Source of the DNA: an uncultured Bacilli bacterium
GTDB taxonomy: Bacteria > Bacillota_I > Bacilli_A > RF39 > UBA660
Length of the DNA: 6,204 nt
NCBI GenBank assembly: GCA_947585885.1
Contig: CANPXI010000060.1
Location: 1-6,204, forward strand
Reading direction: 5' to 3'
Position numbers and translations under genes: made by a program. A model generated the notes under the pieces. The model did not search any database, had not been told where the DNA came from, and saw nothing but the letters and a program-made list of their open reading frames with translations. Below, piece after piece: positions 1 through 5,789 of this stretch (position 1 is its first letter; each line of letters opens with the position of its first letter).

Positions 1-993
1 ACAAATGGAAAGACAGGACCAACAACATGTACAGTAGACTTTAAAGAAGGATATACAGTAGAAATGATAGCAAGTCCAAGTGATGGAGCAACAATAACAA
101 ATCCAACAAGTAAAATGGTAGGAAGAGTAGGACAAACAACATTTGGAGTTACAATAAAATCTGGATATCAATATACAGGAGTAACATGTGATCATGAAGC
201 AAGTTCTTCATATGACAGTACAAGTAACACAATAACAATAACAAATATAAATCAAGATAATACATGTACATTAACAGTTTCTGAATCATTACCAAAAGTA
301 ACATTAACAGTAACAAATGGAACAGGAGGAACAACAAAAACAGCAGATACTTCTACAAATGCAACAGTACAATTTATGGGAATAAATCCAAATGATGACT
401 ATACAGCAACAAATGCAACAGTAACATGTAATAATGGAGCAAGTGGAAGTATATCAGGAACAACAGTAACAATAACAGGAGTAAGCCAAGATAATACATG
501 CACAGTAGTAATGATGCCAAAAGTAACATTAACAGTAACCAATGGTACTGGAGGAGGATACAAATATGTAGGAAGTATAGGAGGAAGTGTCACATTCTCA
601 AATGTAAGTACAAGTGGTGATTATTCTTTTGATGGACAATCAGTAAGTTGTGATGGAGGAGCAACAGGTAGTCTATCAGGATCAACCGTAACGATAAGAA
701 ACGTAACAACGGTAACTAAATGCTCCTTAAGTGCTGCTTTTGTGCAATATTACCAAGTTTATTTCTCTGGAAAACATTGTGGTGCGAATGAATCGATAGT
801 TAGAGTTAAAAAAGGAGGAACAGCTATATTTCATAATCTTACTCCTGCCACTGGTTATTATATAAAAGATGAATATTCTGTATACTGTGATAATACAACT
901 AACTATAAATATAATGCATCTGCTAGGACATTAAGTGTTTATGGTGTATCTCGGGAAGAAATAACTTGCAATTGCATTGGGACAAAAAGTTAA
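1..993 (+). CDS. Repeat-containing secreted/surface protein, C-terminal part (5' end outside window)
   Basis: The frame is open from base 1 and ends at TAA 991-993, so 330 residues of a longer protein are visible. The first in-frame ATG, at 64, lies mid-repeat with no ribosome binding site and is not a start. The chain is rich in Thr, Val, Gly, Asn and Ser and consists of beta-type repeats of about 75-82 residues. A repeat begins with a KVTLTVTNGTGG-like strand, has a Cys near its middle and closes with a DNTCTV-like strand. This resembles the divergent InlB-B-type repeats of extracellular Bacillota proteins. The repeated Cys pairs suggest one disulfide per repeat, hence an extracytoplasmic location (inference). 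No LPXTG motif, C-terminal hydrophobic segment or choline/SLH module is seen; the protein stops right after the last repeat (..TCNCIGTKS). The signal peptide and any anchor or binding domain would lie upstream. Function unknown; adhesion or envelope structure is a guess. Confidence 0.8.
   Translation, partial: TNGKTGPTTCTVDFKEGYTVEMIASPSDGATITNPTSKMVGRVGQTTFGVTIKSGYQYTGVTCDHEASSSYDSTSNTITITNINQDNTCTLTVSESLPKVTLTVTNGTGGTTKTADTSTNATVQFMGINPNDDYTATNATVTCNNGASGSISGTTVTITGVSQDNTCTVVMMPKVTLTVTNGTGGGYKYVGSIGGSVTFSNVSTSGDYSFDGQSVSCDGGATGSLSGSTVTIRNVTTVTKCSLSAAFVQYYQVYFSGKHCGANESIVRVKKGGTAIFHNLTPATGYYIKDEYSVYCDNTTNYKYNASARTLSVYGVSREEITCNCIGTKS
52..990 (+). repeat. Tandem coding repeats of about 225 bp with paired cysteines
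   Basis: Four repeats can be laid out: about 52-294 (81 codons), 295-519 (75), 520-744 (75) and 745-990 (82). The clearest DNA identity is 292-330 against 517-555, both reading PKVTLTVTNGTGG, exactly 225 bp apart; 253-266 and 487-500 share CAAGATAATACATG. Cys-to-Cys gaps within the repeats are 25, 23, 23 and 26 residues, and the last repeat has two further Cys. The Cys at codon 10 of the window (28-30) is the closing Cys of a still earlier repeat. The first two repeats use ACA, GTA, GGA and ATA almost exclusively. From about 538 onward the codons become mixed (ACC, ACG, ACT, GTC, GTG). The last repeat is the most diverged in protein and DNA. Confidence 0.85.
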
Positions 994-1063
994 AGTTCAA
1001 CATTTAATAATTTCCAAAAAATGATTCAAGTATTTTTAAAGTAAAATTGAGAAGGAGAAAATG

Positions 1064-1093
1064 ATACTTTTTATATAATAAAACTGAAAGTAT
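1064..1093. promoter_or_regulatory. Inverted repeat around a TATAAT box in the 994-1189 gap (weak)
   Basis: ATACTTT (1064-1070) and AAAGTAT (1087-1093) are perfect 7-bp inverted arms. TATAAT lies between them at 1074-1079. No good -35 box lies at 16-18 bp (the nearest, TTGAGA at 1047-1052, is 21 bp away). It is the best candidate for the promoter of the XRE gene that starts about 110 bp downstream, possibly with an operator over the -10 box, but in DNA this AT-rich the match may be chance. The rest of the 994-1189 gap shows no convincing gene and no clear terminator for the upstream surface protein. Confidence 0.25.
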
Positions 1094-1189
1094 AAAATTT
1101 AAAATTCCTTTTCTTAGAAAATATTTAAATAAATGAAGAAAGTTAAAGATATATCATATAAGGATTAAATAGGAAGGAGTTATAGTATA

Positions 1190-1456
1190 TTGAAGTTATA
1201 TGAAGAAAAATATGCATTAATGATAAATGAAAGCACATTTAATAAAAAAGTAGGAAAAAACATAAAAAGATATAGATTACTATATAGTGCTAATGTAAGT
1301 GATATGACTCAAAGTGACTTAGCTAAAAAGATAGGTGTAAGTGTATCACTAATTGGCGGTTTAGAAAGTGAAAAAATGAGCCAAGGTATAAGTTTATATA
1401 ACTTATATAAAATAAGTGAAGTACTTAAAGTTCCTATTAACAAATTCTTTGAATAA
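1190..1456 (+). CDS. Small XRE-family helix-turn-helix transcriptional regulator
   Basis: This 88-residue protein is essentially a single Cro/C1-type DNA-binding domain. Residues 18-32 (NKKVGKNIKRYRLLY) form helix 1. TQSDLAKKIGVS (40-51) and the following VSLIGGLES (52-60) form the helix-turn-helix, and ISLYNLYKISEVLKVPINKFFE (67-88) gives the last two helices in the usual XRE pattern. The start is TTG at 1190, chosen because AGGAAGGAG at 1171-1179 sits 10 bases upstream; the in-frame ATG at 1220 has no such site. There is no ligand, dimerisation or peptidase domain, so it should act as a small dimeric repressor or activator in the cytoplasm. Its stop is 15 bp before the inverted-repeat promoter of the MATE gene, on the same strand, so local control of that promoter is plausible but unproven. 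The G56-G57 in the recognition region is less usual than the common S/R residues. Confidence 0.85.
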   Translation: MKLYEEKYALMINESTFNKKVGKNIKRYRLLYSANVSDMTQSDLAKKIGVSVSLIGGLESEKMSQGISLYNLYKISEVLKVPINKFFE

Positions 1457-1467
1457 AATAAAATTTT

Positions 1468-1510
1468 AGACTTGAAAAAAATTTTTAAAAATTATATAAT
1501 GTTCAAGTCT
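1468..1510. promoter_or_regulatory. Perfect 9-bp inverted repeat framing the MATE promoter (candidate operator)
   Basis: AGACTTGAA (1468-1476) and TTCAAGTCT (1502-1510) are exact inverted copies, 34 bp centre to centre, close to three helical turns. The left arm covers the -35 box and the right arm covers the predicted transcription start just past the -10 box. RNA begun at this promoter would not contain the left arm, so the symmetry acts at DNA level for this transcript, as a two-half-site repressor operator would. The neighbouring XRE protein is the obvious candidate binder. In read-through RNA from upstream the arms could instead form a hairpin with a 25-base AT-rich loop. Confidence 0.55.
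1472..1500 (+). promoter_or_regulatory. Sigma-A-type promoter for the MATE-kinase gene
   Basis: TTGAAA (1472-1477) and a perfect TATAAT (1495-1500) are separated by 17 bp, the optimal spacing, and the expected start is near 1507. The only gene downstream on this strand before the next terminator-promoter pair is the MATE fusion at 1608. Both boxes are embedded in the 1468-1510 inverted repeat. Confidence 0.7.
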
Positions 1511-1521
1511 GATCCAGCAAT

Positions 1522-1558
1522 ATGCGTAAAAACAAGACCAGTTTTTACGTATTTTTTT
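1522..1558 (+). terminator. Intrinsic terminator in the MATE leader (attenuator)
   Basis: The arms CGTAAAAAC (1525-1533) and GTTTTTACG (1541-1549) pair perfectly around a 7-base loop. The stem extends outward by a G-U pair and two A-U pairs (1522-1524 with 1550-1552). A run of seven T follows at 1552-1558. It lies about 15 bases after the predicted start at 1507 and 50 bases before the MATE start codon, so it would stop most transcripts from that promoter unless relieved. It could also serve as the terminator of the upstream XRE gene; both roles are possible together. Confidence 0.75.
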
Positions 1559-1584
1559 GGCACAAGATTAGAAAAATAACATAA
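1522..1584 (+). CDS. Possible 20-codon leader peptide spanning the attenuator
   Basis: An ATG at 1522 opens a 20-codon frame ending at TAA 1582-1584. It begins MRKNKTSFYVFFW and is basic and aromatic. Its start codon lies in the 5' arm of the terminator stem, the 3' arm encodes SFYV and the T-run encodes FF, so a ribosome moving along it would disrupt the hairpin. That is the geometry of ribosome-mediated attenuation known for several Bacillota antibiotic-resistance genes. Against it, there is no clear Shine-Dalgarno sequence in the roughly 15-base leader before the ATG, and a frame this short can occur by chance. Role inferred only. Confidence 0.3.
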   Translation: MRKNKTSFYVFFWHKIRKIT

Positions 1585-1607
1585 AAGAATTAAGGAGGAA
1601 AGAAAAA

Positions 1608-3593
1608 ATGAAAGAAGAAAATAACAAATATCTAGGTGAAGAAAAAATATCTAAATTATTACTTAAATTTTCAATACCTTGTATTATATCTTTATTAATA
1701 AGTTCACTATATAACATAGTAGACCAAATATTTATTGGAAACAGTTCACTTGGTTACTTAGGTAATGCAGCAACTGGAATAGTATTTCCAATAACAATAA
1801 TATCAATGGCATTTGCTTGGTGTTTTGGTGATGGTTCTGCAGCATACTTATCATTATGTCAAGGAAGAAAAGACACTAAAAATGCACATATATCAATAGG
1901 TAACAGTATCTTAGTAACATTTATAATAAGTATAATATTTTTAATACTTGGTTTTATATTTAAAGATAACTTACTATACTTATTCGGCGCTAGTAGTAAA
2001 AGTATAGGTTTAGCAAGAGACTACTATGAAATAATACTTTCTTGTATACCAATCTTTATGATAGCTAACAGTATGAACTCTTGTATAAGAGCTGACGGTT
2101 CACCTAAGTTTTCAATGTTAACAACTGCAGTAGGCGCAATTATAAACATAATACTTGACCCTATATTCATATTTGCATTTGATTGGGGTATAAAAGGAGC
2201 TGCATATGCAACTATAATTGGTCAAATAGTTTCATTCCTTTTTACAGCTTACTACTATATATGGAAAACAAAAACATTTAAACTATCACTAAGTAGTTTT
2301 AAACTAAACATTAATATATTAAAAAATGTAATAAAACTTGGAGTATCAACATTCATTACACAACTAAGTGTAGTAGTTATATCACTTGTATGTAACCTAA
2401 TGCTTGCAAAATACGGAAGTATTAGTAAATATGGAAGTGACATACCTATCGCAGTAATAGGAATAGTAATGAAAGTATTCTCAATAGTTATAAACATAAT
2501 TGTAGGTATAACTGTAGGTGCACAACCAATACTAGGATATAACATAGGTGCAAAAAACATAAAAAGAGTAAAAGAAACATTTAAAAAAGTATTAAAAGTA
2601 TCCTTAATAGTCGGAATAATATCTACAGTAATATTTATGTTATTCCCAGAACTAATAATAAGTATATTTGGAACAGAAAACGAATTATATATGGAATTTG
2701 CTAAACTAACATTTAGAATATTCTTAAGTTTAGTAATGTTTACTTGCATAATAAAAATGTCTTCAATATTCTTTCAAGCAGTAGGTGAACCATTAAAAGC
2801 AACATTATCTTCTCTAATAAGAGACTTAATAATATTTGTTCCACTTGTAATAATACTTCCAAAATACTTAGGAATAAAAGGTGTACTTTATGCGTCTCCT
2901 ATAGCTGACTTAATAGGACTAATAGTTACAATAATCTTACTAATCAAATTCTTTAGAAAATTAAATATTAATGAAAGTGAAGTAAAAGAAAATGTAAACT
3001 TAATACAAAATTCTAAAGAAGGAATAATAATAACAATATCAAGAACTCACGGAAGTCAAGGTAAAGCTATAGGTGAAATAATAGCTAAAAAACTAAATAT
3101 CCCTTATTACTATAAAGAAATGATAGGTGTAGCCGCTAAAGAAAGTGGACTTGATAAAGAATTTATCTCTAACATAAATAGAGAACAAGATGTACTTCAC
3201 GATTTATATCTATCTAGTTCACCTGTAAAATATGCTATTGAGGCACAAGAAAAAGCAATAAAAATGATAAGTGAAAAAGGTTCTTGTGTACTAGTAGGTC
3301 GTGCAGCAGACTATGTTTTAAGAAACAATAAAAATGTAATAAAAATATTTATATATGCTGATATGGACTATAGAATTAAAAATATAATGGAAATGTATAA
3401 AGACAATAAAAAACAAGCAATTAAAAACATAGAAAAATCAGATAAAAATAGAAGTAGTTATTATGAAATGATATCTGGTCAAAAATGGGGTAAAGTAGAA
3501 AACTATGACTTATGTATAGACTCAAGTATTGGTAAAGAAAAAACAGCTGAAATAATTTGTGAATACATAAATAAAATCAAAAGTGGTGATTAA
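1608..3593 (+). CDS. MATE-family efflux transporter fused to a cytidylate-kinase-like domain
   Basis: The 661-residue protein starts at ATG 1608, nine bases after AAGGAGG (1592-1598). Residues 1 to about 450 form a complete MATE exporter of the MepA/NorM-like type: twelve hydrophobic segments in two halves, with VDQIFIG, YLGNAATG and GDGSAAYLSLCQGR near the N-terminus. Such pumps exchange Na+ or H+ for cationic drugs and other small molecules across the inner membrane. After a charged linker (about 451-470), residues 472-661 match the Cytidylate_kin2-like family: a P-loop-like ITISRTHGSQGKAIG (475-489), CVLVGRAAD (560-568), and a C-terminal NRSSYY..SGQKWG..YDLCIDSS block ending at 640. The domain is of normal length and should face the cytoplasm. 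Its P-loop has Q and K where the family usually has G and R. No stop, frameshift or internal start separates the two parts. The substrate of the pump and the activity of the kinase domain are unknown; coupling of nucleotide sensing or phosphorylation to export is a guess. Confidence 0.9.
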   Translation: MKEENNKYLGEEKISKLLLKFSIPCIISLLISSLYNIVDQIFIGNSSLGYLGNAATGIVFPITIISMAFAWCFGDGSAAYLSLCQGRKDTKNAHISIGNSILVTFIISIIFLILGFIFKDNLLYLFGASSKSIGLARDYYEIILSCIPIFMIANSMNSCIRADGSPKFSMLTTAVGAIINIILDPIFIFAFDWGIKGAAYATIIGQIVSFLFTAYYYIWKTKTFKLSLSSFKLNINILKNVIKLGVSTFITQLSVVVISLVCNLMLAKYGSISKYGSDIPIAVIGIVMKVFSIVINIIVGITVGAQPILGYNIGAKNIKRVKETFKKVLKVSLIVGIISTVIFMLFPELIISIFGTENELYMEFAKLTFRIFLSLVMFTCIIKMSSIFFQAVGEPLKATLSSLIRDLIIFVPLVIILPKYLGIKGVLYASPIADLIGLIVTIILLIKFFRKLNINESEVKENVNLIQNSKEGIIITISRTHGSQGKAIGEIIAKKLNIPYYYKEMIGVAAKESGLDKEFISNINREQDVLHDLYLSSSPVKYAIEAQEKAIKMISEKGSCVLVGRAADYVLRNNKNVIKIFIYADMDYRIKNIMEMYKDNKKQAIKNIEKSDKNRSSYYEMISGQKWGKVENYDLCIDSSIGKEKTAEIICEYINKIKSGD

Positions 3594-3609
3594 AAATCAC
3601 TATTTTTTT
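3581..3609 (+). terminator. Intrinsic terminator overlapping the MATE-kinase stop codon
   Basis: Bases 3581-3591 pair with 3595-3605 around a 3-base AAA loop, with two G-U pairs, and seven T follow at 3603-3609. The stop codon TAA (3591-3593) sits at the tip of the hairpin. It separates the exporter transcript from the downstream operon. Confidence 0.75.
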
Positions 3610-3618
3610 CTAAAAAGG

Positions 3619-3649
3619 TTGACTTAGTATAACTTTTAGTTTATATAAT
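3619..3649 (+). promoter_or_regulatory. Promoter of the flavodoxin-DUF1848-VanZ operon
   Basis: TTGACT (3619-3624) matches the -35 consensus at five of six bases. The -10 region TATATAAT (3642-3649) offers TATATA at 17-bp or TATAAT at 19-bp spacing. It follows the MATE terminator directly. TAGTT (3637-3641) and AACTA (3650-3654) are short inverted arms around the -10 box, which may or may not be an operator. The flavodoxin ribosome binding site AGGTGAT (3654-3660) pairs with the downstream half of the anti-SD sequence, so its 3-base gap to the ATG is acceptable. Confidence 0.6.
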
Positions 3650-3663
3650 AACTAGGTGATTAT

Positions 3664-4260
3664 ATGAAGAAAAAAACTTTTTTAATAGTAGTATTAATTA
3701 TAATATTTGTAATAGGTATATTTTTTCTAATAAAATATTTTAACAAACCAAAAACACCAAAGCAAAACATAGATGGTGATACAAAAGTATTAGTAGTATA
3801 TTTTTCAGCACAAAACCATACAGAAAAAGTAGCAAAAGAAATAGCATCTAACTTAAATGCTGATATATTTGAAGTTATTCCAGTAAACCCTTATACTGAA
3901 GACGATTTAAGCTACACAAATGTTTCCTCAAGAGTATATAAAGAACATAACGATGAAAGCTTAAGAAATATAGAACTAGTAAGCACAAAAGTTGATAACT
4001 GGGAAGACTATGATATAGTACTAATTGGTTACCCAATCTGGTGGGGAATAGCCGCTTGGCCAATAAACAACTTCGTAAAAGAAAATGACTTTACAAACAA
4101 AACTGTAATACCATTTTGTACATCAGCTAGTTCTGGTATAGGTGAAAGTGGTAACTTATTAGAAAAATTAACAAACACAGGAACTTGGGTACAAGGTAAA
4201 AGATTTAGTAGTAATGCGTCTTCTAACGAAATAAAAAAATGGACTAAAAGTATAAAATAA
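3664..4260 (+). CDS. Membrane-anchored flavodoxin-family protein (Flavodoxin_4-like)
   Basis: The 198-residue protein begins with a KKK n-region and a hydrophobic stretch (about residues 5-23), then a basic Pro-rich linker. A flavodoxin fold follows: KVLVVYFSAQNHTEKVA (41-57) is the first strand and FMN phosphate loop, the S48-A-Q-N-H-T53 segment standing for the family's SxTGxT. GYPIWWGIAAWP (122-133) is the aromatic FMN-flanking loop, and PFCTSASSGIGES (150-162) is the third binding region. It should bind FMN and carry one or two electrons. The N-terminal segment has no lipobox Cys and no clear signal-peptidase site, so it looks like a signal anchor. Both flanks are basic, so which side the domain faces is unclear. 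The family is usually cytoplasmic or lipoprotein-type; the redox partner is unknown. It is first in an operon, 11 bp ahead of the DUF1848 gene. Confidence 0.85.
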   Translation: MKKKTFLIVVLIIIFVIGIFFLIKYFNKPKTPKQNIDGDTKVLVVYFSAQNHTEKVAKEIASNLNADIFEVIPVNPYTEDDLSYTNVSSRVYKEHNDESLRNIELVSTKVDNWEDYDIVLIGYPIWWGIAAWPINNFVKENDFTNKTVIPFCTSASSGIGESGNLLEKLTNTGTWVQGKRFSSNASSNEIKKWTKSIK

Positions 4261-4271
4261 AGGAATAAAAA

Positions 4272-5150
4272 ATGATATTATTTGTAAGTGGAAGAACAGA
4301 TATAGTAGCTTTCTATACAAAATGGTTTTTAAATAGATACAAAGAAGGCTATATTGACGTAAGAAACCCATTTAACCCTAAACTAGTAAGTAGAATAAAA
4401 TTTGATAATGTTGACTTAATACTATTTTGCACTAAAAACCCACTACCCATAATAAAGTACTTAAAAGAAATAAAAAAGCCTATACTTTTTCACATAACAC
4501 TAACTCCATATAATAAAGATATTGAACCTAACGTACCTGATAAAAAAGAAATAATAAAAGGTATAAAAGAAATTTCTAATATAATTGGTACTGATAATGT
4601 TTATGTAAGATATGATCCAATATTTATAAGTAAAAAATATAATATAGAATATCATAAAAAAGCATTTGAAAAAATGTGCTCATTATTAAATGGATATATA
4701 AAACATATAATAGTATCTTTTTTAGATGACTATAAAAATGTAAGAAAAAACAAAAATGAAATAAACTTTATAGAACTAAAAGATATAGACTATGAAGAAA
4801 TAGGTAAAAGTTTTAGTAGTATTGCTTCAAAATATAATATGACTGTACAAACTTGCTTTGAAGAAAATAACTTATGTCAGTATGGTTTTATAAAAGGAGA
4901 ATGCTTAAGTCATGAACTAGCTTACACACTAACAGGTAAAAAATATAAAAATTGGAAAGCAAGAAACTGTGGATGTGTAGAAATGGTAGACATAGGAATG
5001 TACAACACTTGTAAACACCTTTGTAAATATTGTTATGCTAATTATGACGAAGACAAAGTATATGAAAACAATAAAAAACATAATCCAAACTCTTCACTTC
5101 TAATTGGTGAATTAGAACCAGATGATATAATAAAAGAAAGAATAAAATAG
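4272..5150 (+). CDS. DUF1848 family protein with C-terminal iron-sulfur-type cysteine cluster
   Basis: This 292-residue cytoplasmic protein has the hallmarks of DUF1848: SGRTDIVAFYTKWFLNR from residue 6, VRNPFNP near residue 34, FCTKNP (52-57), HITLTPY followed by IEPNVP, and RYDPI (113-117). The C-terminal part has RNCGC (C233, C235) and then CKHLCKYCYAN, giving C247-x3-C251-x2-C254, the cysteine spacing of a radical-SAM [4Fe-4S] site but at the C-terminal end. Further Cys are at 195, 202 and 211. Length and motif order fit an intact family member. The reaction is not known to me; an Fe-S enzyme, perhaps radical-SAM-like, is the best inference. AAAGGA overlaps the flavodoxin stop and serves this start (gap 11 bp). 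The VanZ-like gene follows after 8 bp. A flavodoxin directly upstream fits a need for low-potential electrons. Confidence 0.88.
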   Translation: MILFVSGRTDIVAFYTKWFLNRYKEGYIDVRNPFNPKLVSRIKFDNVDLILFCTKNPLPIIKYLKEIKKPILFHITLTPYNKDIEPNVPDKKEIIKGIKEISNIIGTDNVYVRYDPIFISKKYNIEYHKKAFEKMCSLLNGYIKHIIVSFLDDYKNVRKNKNEINFIELKDIDYEEIGKSFSSIASKYNMTVQTCFEENNLCQYGFIKGECLSHELAYTLTGKKYKNWKARNCGCVEMVDIGMYNTCKHLCKYCYANYDEDKVYENNKKHNPNSSLLIGELEPDDIIKERIK

Positions 5151-5158
5151 GAGGGTAA

Positions 5159-5746
5159 ATGATAGATTTTATAATAAATACAGACTCAGTATTAAGTGAA
5201 TTTTTAGAAGTATTACCAATAACTATAATAGTAGGTATTATCTATTTAATAATAAGATACATAAAAATAAAAAACAAAAAAATAAACTATAAAAAAGAAA
5301 TAATATACTTTTTATTTGTATGTTACATAACAGGCTTAATAAACTTAATACTAGTTCCATCTAACCTTTGGTATAACATATTTTATTACATAAAAAATAA
5401 GTCTTTTGCTGGAAACCTAGGTCCATTCCTAACATTTGATTATAACCTAAAATCAACTATATATTTAACTTTAAAAGAAGAGTTTTTACTAGGCCCCTGG
5501 GCAATGACAATGTTACTAGGAAACACTTTAATGTTTATACCTCTAGGAATATTTATAAACTTACTAAATAAGAAACTAAGTAACATAAAAGTAATACTAA
5601 TAAGTGTATTTTTGCCCATTACCATTGAAATAATACAACCTTTAATAGGAAGAAGCTTTGATATAGATGATATTATTACAAACATATTAGGAATATTAAT
5701 AGGTTACTATTTAACTAAATTAATAAGATTTATAATAAAAAAATAA
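5159..5746 (+). CDS. VanZ-like integral membrane protein
   Basis: The 195-residue protein has about five hydrophobic segments, near residues 19-33, 48-66, 112-137, 145-160 and 172-190, with basic loops between. VanZ-family signatures are present in order: GNTLMFIPLGIF (121-132), the TIEIIQP segment with E157 and Q160, and GRSFDIDDIITN (164-175) followed by the closing GILIGYYL helix. VanZ itself gives low-level teicoplanin resistance in the vanA cluster; most family members are uncharacterised envelope proteins, so only an envelope-related role can be suggested. AGGAGGG (5149-5155) overlaps the stop of the DUF1848 gene and lies just upstream of ATG 5159, showing translational coupling in one operon. 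It is the last gene of that operon; no strong plus-strand terminator follows. Confidence 0.88.
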   Translation: MIDFIINTDSVLSEFLEVLPITIIVGIIYLIIRYIKIKNKKINYKKEIIYFLFVCYITGLINLILVPSNLWYNIFYYIKNKSFAGNLGPFLTFDYNLKSTIYLTLKEEFLLGPWAMTMLLGNTLMFIPLGIFINLLNKKLSNIKVILISVFLPITIEIIQPLIGRSFDIDDIITNILGILIGYYLTKLIRFIIKK

Positions 5747-5757
5747 AAGAATTTAAT

Positions 5758-5789
5758 AAAACAAAAAGACCAATCATATGATTGGTCTT
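5758..5789 (-). terminator. Intrinsic terminator on the minus strand (perfect 24-bp palindrome)
   Basis: Bases 5766-5789 are a perfect palindrome with AAGACCAAT arms and a CATATG centre. Read on the minus strand it is followed by a T-rich tail (5765-5758, TTTGTTTT), the classical arrangement. On the plus strand the palindrome is preceded by A-runs and followed by GTCTATGCC, so it would terminate the VanZ operon poorly. It therefore mainly ends RNA coming from the DUF2975 side. Confidence 0.8.

Noticed and set aside
1061..1078. Five-codon frame (MILFI) after AAGGAG at 1052-1057
   Set aside because: Although it has a ribosome-binding-like sequence, it is too short to separate from chance and is not placed against a terminator or gene start.
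1457..1607. Guanidine-IV (mepA-type) or other riboswitch before the MATE gene
   Set aside because: Such elements occur before MATE genes, but here only about 15 bases separate the predicted start from the terminator hairpin, leaving no room for an aptamer. The read-through version shows only one AT-rich hairpin.
2255..2749. 164-codon minus-strand frame inside the MATE gene
   Set aside because: It is antisense to conserved MATE coding sequence, has no family motifs, and arises because A/T-rich codons leave the opposite strand open.
3664..3750. Lipoprotein signal on the flavodoxin
   Set aside because: No Cys follows the hydrophobic stretch, so there is no lipobox.
5440..5685. 81-codon minus-strand frame inside the VanZ-like gene
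   Set aside because: Shadow of the conserved VanZ motifs on the plus strand; no own signals.
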